Below are positions 55,940 through 64,000 of a DNA stretch of 64,000 nt, piece by piece; position 1 is the first letter of the stretch, and each line of letters starts with the position of its first letter. Under the pieces are notes generated by a model. The model searched no databases, was not told the origin of the DNA, and saw only the letters and a list, made by a program, of their open reading frames with translations. Both the position numbers and the translations under genes were made by a program. The stretch lies in assembly GCA_021769525.1 (NCBI GenBank), contig JAETSQ010000007.1, forward strand, positions 1 through 64,000, given 5' to 3'. Origin of the DNA: Oscillospiraceae bacterium. GTDB taxonomy: Bacteria; Bacillota; Clostridia; Oscillospirales; Ruminococcaceae.

Positions 55940-57682
55940 ATGGCGATTCTTGGCATTGATCTCGGAACGACAAATTCCCTGGCCTGCGTCTGGAAGGACG
56001 GCAGGCCGGAGCTGGTAAAAAATTCCCTGGGGGAGCTGCTGACCCCCAGCGTGGTGTGCCTGGATGAGGAGGGGAACCTGACGGTGGGGGCAGTGGCCCG
56101 CGAGCAGCTCATCACCGCCCCGGAGAACACCGCCGCCGCCTTTAAGCGGTGGATGGGCACCCAGAAGACCTTTACCCTGGGGGAAAAGACCTTCACCCCG
56201 CCGGAGCTTTCCGCCCTGGTGCTGGAAAAGCTGCGCCGGGACGCGGAGGCGGCCCTGGGGGAGGAGGTGACCGAAGCGGTCATCAGCGTCCCCGCCTACT
56301 TCAACGACAACCAGCGCTCCGCCACCAAGCTGGCCGCCCAGCTGGCGGGGCTCAAGACCGAGCGGATCATCAACGAGCCCTCCGCCGCGGCCCTGGCCTA
56401 CCGCCTGGCCAGCGGGGAGGAGGACGCCTGCCTCATCATCTTTGACTTTGGCGGCGGCACCCTGGATGTTTCCGTTGTGGAGTGCTTTGAAAACGTCATC
56501 GAGATCACCGCCATCGCCGGGGATAACCGCCTGGGGGGCAATGACATCGACGAGGCCATCGCCCGGTACTTCTGCGCCTACAACGGCATCCCCCAGAATG
56601 TCCTCAGCGCCGAGCAGCAGGCCATGCTGCTGCGCCAGGCGGAGCGGTGCAAGTGCGCCCTCTCCTGGAGTGCCATGTCGGTGATGGTCCTCCCCGGCCC
56701 GGACGGCACCACCTACAACCTCACCCTCACGCGGGACCTGCTGGCGAAGCTCTGCGAGGAGCTCTTTGGCCGGATGAAGAAGGTATTGGCCCGCGCCATC
56801 CGGGACAGCGGCCGGGGCATCGGGGAGATCGACCACGTCATCCTGGTGGGGGGCTCCTCCAAGCTGGCGGTGCTGCCGGACTTCCTGGGCTCCCTCTTCG
56901 GCAAGCCCCCCCTGATGCTGGACGACCCGGATACCATCGTGGCCCGCGGCGTGGGCATCTGCGCCGGCATCAAGGAGCGCAAGGGGGAGATCCGGGACAT
57001 CGTTATGACCGATGTCTGCCCCTTCACCCTGGGGACCTCGGTGGTGGACAACGACAAGGACCAGAACCCCCATATGGCGGTGATGATCGAGCGCAACAGC
57101 GTCCTGCCCATCAGCCGCAGCGACCGCTTCTACACCACGCGGGATAACCAGGAGAAGATCCGGGTGGACATCCTCCAGGGGGAGGAATACTACGCCAAGG
57201 ACAACCTGAAGCTGGGGGAAGTGGTCATCACCGTCCCGCCGGAGCCCGCCGGCAAGCAGTGGGTGAAGACCACCTTTACTTACGACATCAACGGCGTCCT
57301 CCAGGTGGATGTGGAGAACACCTCCACCGCCCGCAAGAAGACCGCCTATGTGGTGAACCCCAGCCTCCACCTCAGCGAGGAGGAGCTGGAGCGGAAGCTC
57401 CAGGAGCTGGCGGCCATCCGCCGGGAGCTGACCCAGAGCGAGGAGGAGCAGCTGCTGCTGGCCACGGCGGAGCGCATCTTCGCCGAGTCCACCGGCCGCC
57501 TCCGGGAGGCGGTGGGCAAGGTCCTCACCGCCTACCGCGGCGCCCTGGAGGACCAGAGCCCCTCCCGCCGCCACCGGGCCCGCAAGTGGATGAAGGAGCA
57601 GCTGGACACCCTGGAGAAGTACCAGGACAGCGGCGTCTTCGACCCGGAGATCCCCGATTCCTGGGAGGATGACGGACGATGA
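55940..57682 (+). CDS. hscC: Hsp70 family chaperone, HscC-like
   Basis: A 580-residue Hsp70. It opens with GIDLGTTNSLACVW, has the phosphate motif FDFGGGTLDVSVVE and adenosine motif ILVGGSSKLAVLP, then a complete beta-sandwich (CPFTLGTSVVDN, NGVLQVDVENTSTARK) and a helical lid. It lacks the EEVD-type tail and resembles E. coli HscC in size. It should fold or remodel client proteins with a J-protein. ATG 55940 follows AGGAGG at eight bases. It overlaps the J-like gene by four bases (ATGA) and is made from a palindrome-bearing promoter. Confidence 0.9.
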   Translation: MAILGIDLGTTNSLACVWKDGRPELVKNSLGELLTPSVVCLDEEGNLTVGAVAREQLITAPENTAAAFKRWMGTQKTFTLGEKTFTPPELSALVLEKLRRDAEAALGEEVTEAVISVPAYFNDNQRSATKLAAQLAGLKTERIINEPSAAALAYRLASGEEDACLIIFDFGGGTLDVSVVECFENVIEITAIAGDNRLGGNDIDEAIARYFCAYNGIPQNVLSAEQQAMLLRQAERCKCALSWSAMSVMVLPGPDGTTYNLTLTRDLLAKLCEELFGRMKKVLARAIRDSGRGIGEIDHVILVGGSSKLAVLPDFLGSLFGKPPLMLDDPDTIVARGVGICAGIKERKGEIRDIVMTDVCPFTLGTSVVDNDKDQNPHMAVMIERNSVLPISRSDRFYTTRDNQEKIRVDILQGEEYYAKDNLKLGEVVITVPPEPAGKQWVKTTFTYDINGVLQVDVENTSTARKKTAYVVNPSLHLSEEELERKLQELAAIRRELTQSEEEQLLLATAERIFAESTGRLREAVGKVLTAYRGALEDQSPSRRHRARKWMKEQLDTLEKYQDSGVFDPEIPDSWEDDGR

Positions 57683-60462
57683 ACATTTGGAGAGTGCTGG
57701 GGCTGGAGCCCACGCGGGACCTGGGGGCCATCCGCCGGGCCTACGCCAGGGCCGCCCGGCAGTACCATCCGGAGGAGCAGCCGGAGGAATTCCAGCGGGT
57801 CCACGAGGCCTACCAGCAGGCCCTGCGCTACGCCCGCACCGCCCCCCGCCCCAGGGCCAGCCGGCCCTACAGCCCGGAACAGGAGAAGGACAAGGGCTAC
57901 AAGGGGCTGGGGAACAAGACGAACCCCAAAAAATCCGCGGGAGGCTCCTACTCCGGCGGGGGCGATCCCCGGCCCCTGCCCCACCTGGATACCCTGGGCC
58001 CTCGGCGCCCCAGGGCGGAGGCCCGCATCGTCCCTCTGGGGGGGAAGCCGGCCGCTCCGGAGCCCGCCTGGCTGCGGGAAGAGACGGCGGAGGGCCAGGC
58101 GGAGCTGTTCCGCCGGGCCCCGGCCATGGCCGCCTTCCGGGAGGTTTGGCAGAACGAGAAAAAACGGGGGGACAAAAAGGCCTGGCGGGAGTATTTTTCC
58201 TCCCCGGCCTTCCTGGCGGTGCAGCGGGAGGAGGGCTTTGCCGCCGCCCTCTGCGGCTTTGTGGAGCAGGAGGTAAAGAACGGCCGCCAGCTTCCCCAGA
58301 AGTTCCTCCTGGAGCTGGCCATCGTCTACGGCATCCGCTACCGCTCCGGCAAGGAGATCTACTACCTCTCCTTCGCCGCCTTCCCCGGCATCGAGTCCGT
58401 CCGGGACATCCTGCGCCTGGGGCGCCCCCTGGATGAGCTGAGCCACGAGGAGGACAAGATCTGGGCCGCCTGCTGGCGGGATTACTTTGAGCTGCTGGCC
58501 ATCGCCAAAAACGGCGGCTTTGAGGACCCGGACCGCTCCGGCCGCTGGAAGGAGCTCTTTGACCGCTACCGCAAGGAGAAGATCACCGAAAAGCCGGAGA
58601 CCACCCGCCGCAAGGAAAGCGAGGTGGAGACCCGCCATCCCTACGGCCTGCGGCTGCTGGCCTTCTTTGTGGAGAAGAATCCCTTGCCCCCCGATGCGGC
58701 GCAGTACCTCTACGACACCCTGAAGCTGGAGCAGGTGGCTGCCACCAGCGCCAAGAGGTACTACAAGCCCCTGCTGGACGCCGTCCTGCCCATCCTGCCG
58801 GACCAGGCCGCCGTCAAGGCGGAAAAGGAGGCCATGCGGGTCCTTTACGCCGCCATCGCGGACTTTATGCGGCTGTACGACCGGCAGTCCTATTTTACCA
58901 ACGTAAAACTCCTCCCCTCCTACGACCAGCGGCCCACCCAGGGGGAGCTGCGGGAGGCCCGGAAGATCATCGAGTCCCCCCAGTTCCGGCAGATGGCCTT
59001 TACCCGGAAGTTCCAGGAGAGCTCCGCCGCCAAGCGGATCATGGACTCCGGCACCTGCCTGCCCGCCCTGCTGGCGGAGGAGTACAAAAAGCACCGGGGG
59101 GAGCCGGTGGCCGACGCCATGCTGGAGTGGTGCCTTTCCACCGTCCGCCTCCAGGAGCATGACCCGGAATTTTTCTACGACCGGCCCTATGTCTACCCTT
59201 ACACCGGCCAGGACCAGATCACCCTGGAGAACCGGGAGTTCTGGTACTACTACCTCTCCACCGCCTTTCCGGCGGCCCTTTCCACCAGCCGGGAGGTCCC
59301 CATCGCCCAGATCATCCGGGAGCACTGCCACCCCTCCTGGGGCTGGCGGAGGGCCTTCACCGGCTTTGACGAGAACCTCCAAAGGATCCCGGAGCCTAAA
59401 GGCATCGCCTTCCGGGTGGGGGAGCGGGAGGTCTTCCTGCTGTTCCACTACTTCTACCAGCAGTTTGTGGCGGAGGGGAAGGGGGTGGAGGAGCTCTTCC
59501 CCTGGGAGGAGCTCCAGGCCGTCGAAGAGGACGCCAAATTCTGGCTGGCCCTGCCCCTGGCCATCGCCGGGGACACCCCCAGGGCGGTGATCCGCCGGGA
59601 GATCTACCGGCGTCTTGCCGCTCTGCCCCTGGATGAGTGCATCTGGTCCGACCTGGCGGACTGCCTGGTGAACCATGTCACCACCCCCAAAAAGCCCTTT
59701 AGCGGCCTCCTGCGGGACCGGATGGAGGACGGCCACACCCTCTACGGCTACGAGGTGCACCAGAACCGCACCCTGGAGGTCTACCGGTTACAGGGCATCC
59801 TCCGGCGGGACAGCATGCGGTGGGAGCGCCCCTTCCCCAATGAGCGTCTGGCGCGGGAGGAGGCGGAAAAATACATCCGCAGCCGCCTGGCCCCCGCCAT
59901 GACCCTGGCGAACCGCGTCCCCGTCCATGGGAAGAGCCCCCGCGAGAAAGCGTCTGTTCTGGTATCCTGCCTGGGGGAGGGGATCTACACCCAGGAGGAC
60001 CGGCAGGCGGACGAGGCGGTGAAGCTCCCCGCCACCGAGGATTTCCTGGGGTACGGGGTCCGGAACCACGGCCACTTCACCTCGGTGATCTACCAGGCCT
60101 ACCGGAAAACCCCTTACCGGGCCGCCATCCGCTTCGGCAAGCAGGAGGCGGAGCGGTTCCGCTTCCTGCTCACTCTGGAGATCTGGCCCTTCGGCTCCCC
60201 CAAGGCCAAGGAGCAGAACCGCCTGGCCCTTCTCACCCGGCTGGGGGCGCTGGGCACCGGCTGTTATCTCCTGGGGACCATCGGCCTTGGGAAGGAGAGC
60301 TACACCCTGGTTTCCAGCAGCACCCAGCACAAGCTCTACGCACTGCGGGAGGGCAGCGAAAGGATCTTTTCCGGTCCCGACCTGGCCGCCCTGGTGGAGA
60401 CGCTCCTCTACCCCAGCGAGTGGAACGCGGTGGAGTTTGTGGAGAGCTGGCAGGAAGGTTAG
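57679..60462 (+). CDS. Very large J-domain-like partner of HscC
   Basis: A 927-residue protein with an N-terminal J-like domain (residues about 1-55: NIWRVLGLEPTRDLGAIRRAYARAARQYHPEEQPEEFQRVHEAY). The invariant HPD tripeptide reads His30-Pro31-Glu32. A flexible linker (about 60-110) leads to about 800 residues of unrecognised helical sequence. The C-terminal part has strands such as GTGCYLLGTIGLGKESYTLVSSST. No Zn-finger or CbpA-type domain is seen. It starts in the stop region of hscC, so both proteins are made together. It probably selects clients for HscC. The E for D change may weaken Hsp70 stimulation. Confidence 0.8.
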   Translation: MNIWRVLGLEPTRDLGAIRRAYARAARQYHPEEQPEEFQRVHEAYQQALRYARTAPRPRASRPYSPEQEKDKGYKGLGNKTNPKKSAGGSYSGGGDPRPLPHLDTLGPRRPRAEARIVPLGGKPAAPEPAWLREETAEGQAELFRRAPAMAAFREVWQNEKKRGDKKAWREYFSSPAFLAVQREEGFAAALCGFVEQEVKNGRQLPQKFLLELAIVYGIRYRSGKEIYYLSFAAFPGIESVRDILRLGRPLDELSHEEDKIWAACWRDYFELLAIAKNGGFEDPDRSGRWKELFDRYRKEKITEKPETTRRKESEVETRHPYGLRLLAFFVEKNPLPPDAAQYLYDTLKLEQVAATSAKRYYKPLLDAVLPILPDQAAVKAEKEAMRVLYAAIADFMRLYDRQSYFTNVKLLPSYDQRPTQGELREARKIIESPQFRQMAFTRKFQESSAAKRIMDSGTCLPALLAEEYKKHRGEPVADAMLEWCLSTVRLQEHDPEFFYDRPYVYPYTGQDQITLENREFWYYYLSTAFPAALSTSREVPIAQIIREHCHPSWGWRRAFTGFDENLQRIPEPKGIAFRVGEREVFLLFHYFYQQFVAEGKGVEELFPWEELQAVEEDAKFWLALPLAIAGDTPRAVIRREIYRRLAALPLDECIWSDLADCLVNHVTTPKKPFSGLLRDRMEDGHTLYGYEVHQNRTLEVYRLQGILRRDSMRWERPFPNERLAREEAEKYIRSRLAPAMTLANRVPVHGKSPREKASVLVSCLGEGIYTQEDRQADEAVKLPATEDFLGYGVRNHGHFTSVIYQAYRKTPYRAAIRFGKQEAERFRFLLTLEIWPFGSPKAKEQNRLALLTRLGALGTGCYLLGTIGLGKESYTLVSSSTQHKLYALREGSERIFSGPDLAALVETLLYPSEWNAVEFVESWQEG

Positions 60463-60479
60463 GCGCAGAGCCTTGCCCC

Positions 60480-60750
60480 TCCCGCAGACTAGCGGCTTCC
60501 GCCAGGGCCTCCCCTGAAAGGGGAGGTTGGGCGAAGCCCACGTGCCCGAAGGGACGCGAAGCGGCCCGTTAGGGCTGGCGGCGAAGCCGTGACGGAGGGG
60601 TTCTTCCTGCGGCGGCTTCGCCGCCGCTCTGCTCGTTGCCGCCGGTGTGTCGTTAGCCCACCAGCCTTTTGTTTTCCACTTTCGTATCAATGACTTTGGT
60701 CGTTCTTCTTTTTGCTTCTTTTTCTTCTTTCGCAAGAAGAAAAAGAAGAC
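60480..60750. repeat. Type C repeat followed by type A palindrome, copy 5
   Basis: The spacer before lepA holds CTCCCCTGAAAGGGGAGG, TTGGGCGAAGCCCACGTGC, CCCGAAGGGACGCGAAGCGG, CCCGTTAGGGCT and GACGGAGGGGTTC, then a type A palindrome (arms CTTCTTTTTCTTCTT 60715-60729 and AAGAAGAAAAAGAAG 60734-60748 around TCGC). Confidence 0.75.
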
Positions 60751-60794
60751 AAAGCGGCCGTCGGAGCGGCGCACAACACACAAGGAGGAGATCT

Positions 60795-62603
<1,809 letters not shown>

Positions 62604-62624
62604 CTGCCGTATTGGCAATTCTGG

Positions 62625-63380
62625 GGTGTTGCCCATCTCGGCCCAAGAGCCGCCGCTTCGCGGCGGTTGGCCTCGAAACGCGCCTGCGGGCGCAGAGCCC
62701 CCACTTCTTTTTCTCACTCGTGAGAAAAAGAAGCAAAAAGAACGACCGGACTTCGTCCGGTTTTCGCCCATCTCCGCGCTAAGAGCCTCGCTTCGCTCGG
62801 TTGCGCTCCGAAACGCGCCTGCGGGCGCAGTACTCGGAGCGGGGGCAGGCCCCGCTCCTTGACCGAAGAGAAGGGCGCAAGGGAGTGCCTGGAGTTTTAG
62901 CTTGCAGGGCCGAAGGCCGCCAAAAGTTTCGGTCAAGCCTTTTCAAAGGCTTGCGGTTTCCAAAGGCAGAGCCTTTGACCGCCTTCCGCAGAAGGCGGAA
63001 CACCTTTCCGGAGGGAGCCTTTTCTTTGCTTCTTTCTTTTTGCGATACAAAAAGAAAGAAGGAAGCCTACCGCCCTGCACCGAGGGAGGGCGCAGAACAG
63101 GGGAAGGTTGGGTCTTTTGGTGACAAACGGCGAAAGCCGTTTGGAGCTGAAAAGCCCAACCGACCGGTTTCTGCGCCCGAACGGGCTGCCCCTCAAAAAC
63201 ATCCCGGTGGGATGTTTTTGAGTAGGGGCCGCGCTTCCCGCAGGCTCTCCCGCAAAATATGCGGCGGCATATTTTGCGCATGCTGGCTGGGGAACCCCTC
63301 CGTCTGGCCTATCGGCCAGACACCTCCCCTTTCAGGGGAGGCCCTGGCGGAAGCCACCAGCTCGCGGAAGGGGCAAGGCT
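62625..63380. repeat. Palindrome-rich island with type B, type A (copies 6 and 7) and type C elements
   Basis: The 838-base gap 62604-63441 holds no gene. It includes two type B copies, a type A palindrome in reverse orientation (62704-62733), another type A variant (arms CTTCTTTCTTTTTG 63029-63042 and CAAAAAGAAAGAAG 63048-63061), CCGGAC-TTCG-TCCGG, CAAACGGC-GAAA-GCCGTTTG (63124), AAAAACATCCC/GGGATGTTTTT (63200), GCAAAATATGC/GCATATTTTGC (63251) and GTCTGGCC/GGCCAGAC. Confidence 0.75.
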
Positions 63381-63441
63381 TTCACCTATCCCCTGTAAAT
63401 CTGCCTCAACACCCCTAAAATAATCCCTTGGAGAACAGCCT

Positions 63442-64000
63442 ATGTACAAAAGAACAGCCGCGGCCTTTTTGGCCACGTGGGGGGCGGTCCTCTTGCTGGC
63501 CGCCTGCCGGGCGGCGCAGGAACCTCCACCAGCCCCGCAGCTTCCGCCTTCTTCCCCCGCCGCCGGCCCTTCCCAGAGCGCGCCGGAGCCGGTCCCGGAG
63601 GAGGAGCCCGCCTGGCTCCCTTCCCCCGGTCCGGGGGAGACCACCCCGGAGCTGTTTTTGGCCGCCCGGACCGAGGAGGAGCTGCTGCGCTTCATCGATG
63701 CCGGCTGGTCCGCCGTGGGCGGGCCGGGGATGGAGCGGGGCTTTGCCTCCCCGGCGGACATCGGTTCGGAGGGCCTTATGAGCTTTTTCTTCCGCACCGC
63801 CGATTCCCTCCCCTTCTACCGGGAGGACATCGGGGAGGACGGGGAGGAGCGGCGGTACTGCCTCATCCCCCTGGAGGCCGTCACCCGGCACCTGGACCGG
63901 TACTTTGACGGATACACCTTCCGGATGGAGGACACCGCCTGGGTGCAGGACTACGACCCGAAGAAGCAGGAGCTTTTCTCCCGCAGCTTCACCGGCTGGG
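63442..64000 (+). CDS. N-terminus of an unknown lipoprotein, cut by the window edge
   Basis: An open frame from ATG 63442 (GGAG eight bases before) continues past the window end. The first residues MYKRTAAAFLATWGAVLLLAAC form a lipoprotein signal with lipobox LAAC and Cys22, followed by a P/S-rich linker and a domain with PELFLAARTEEELLRFIDAGWSAVGG and EERRYCLIPLEAVTRHLDRYFDGYTFRMED. At least 186 codons are present. No family is recognised. Confidence 0.75.
   Translation, partial: MYKRTAAAFLATWGAVLLLAACRAAQEPPPAPQLPPSSPAAGPSQSAPEPVPEEEPAWLPSPGPGETTPELFLAARTEEELLRFIDAGWSAVGGPGMERGFASPADIGSEGLMSFFFRTADSLPFYREDIGEDGEERRYCLIPLEAVTRHLDRYFDGYTFRMEDTAWVQDYDPKKQELFSRSFTGW

Overview
The window is a GC-rich chromosomal segment of a low-redox-potential Gram-positive bacterium, most likely an anaerobic gut Clostridia of the order Oscillospirales (inferred, not proven). 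The str and rpoBC genes have Firmicutes-type features, such as an S12 of about 142 residues. Lipoproteins carry typical lipoboxes, Shine-Dalgarno sites are strong (AAGGAGG), and TTG and GTG starts are frequent. Metabolism genes are those of an amino-acid-using anaerobe (Liv ABC transporter, NSS symporter, citG/citX, DUF1858, ferredoxin, bacteriohemerythrin, ferritin). I see no rRNA, tRNA, CRISPR array or prophage.

Layout. 1-10.4 kb: the start of a truncated membrane-anchored gene, a flavin reductase plus AEC permease pair, an NSS sodium symporter, a cysteine-synthase-like enzyme behind a leader hairpin, a lipoprotein plus rhodanese pair, DUF1858, MscL, the TrkA-TrkH potassium system and a Uma2 nuclease-like protein. 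10.6-15.4 kb: a complete livK-H-M-G-F branched-chain amino acid ABC operon on the minus strand. 15.6-20 kb: a metal permease behind a Fur-type operator, a ferredoxin, an F420-ligase-like protein, a membrane protein and a metallophosphoesterase. 20-22.7 kb: an S15 hydrolase and two tiny proteins. 22.7-35 kb: rpoB-rpoC-rpsL-rpsG-fusA-tuf on the minus strand with three readable promoters. 35.5-39.6 kb: an unknown protein, ybaK, and a tightly overlapping citG-citX-lipid kinase operon.

40-46.3 kb: a MATE exporter behind a terminator-containing leader, a lipoprotein, two half-size TauE/SafE proteins, an M23 (SpoIIQ-like) protein, small proteins and dUTPase. 46.6-51.6 kb: zapA-U32 peptidase, a large unknown protein and ferritin. 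51.7-52 kb: no gene, but a candidate structured RNA. 52.4-64 kb: a ChrB-N-like protein, a hemerythrin-CheX-like-REC fusion, a serine recombinase, an HscC-type Hsp70 with a giant J-like partner, lepA and the start of a lipoprotein gene.

The intergenic spaces contain a second layer: seven copies of a CTTCTTTTT-armed palindrome and two other families of GC-rich dispersed elements, often combined. The most noteworthy items are the four-way-junction RNA candidate at 51.76-51.89 kb on the minus strand (its G-U pairs form only on that strand), the MATE leader with competing stems, the Hsp70/J-like operon whose J motif reads HPE instead of HPD and whose promoter spacer is a perfect palindrome, and the three-domain hemerythrin protein. 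Protein calls come from reading motifs and remembered family features; no database search was run.
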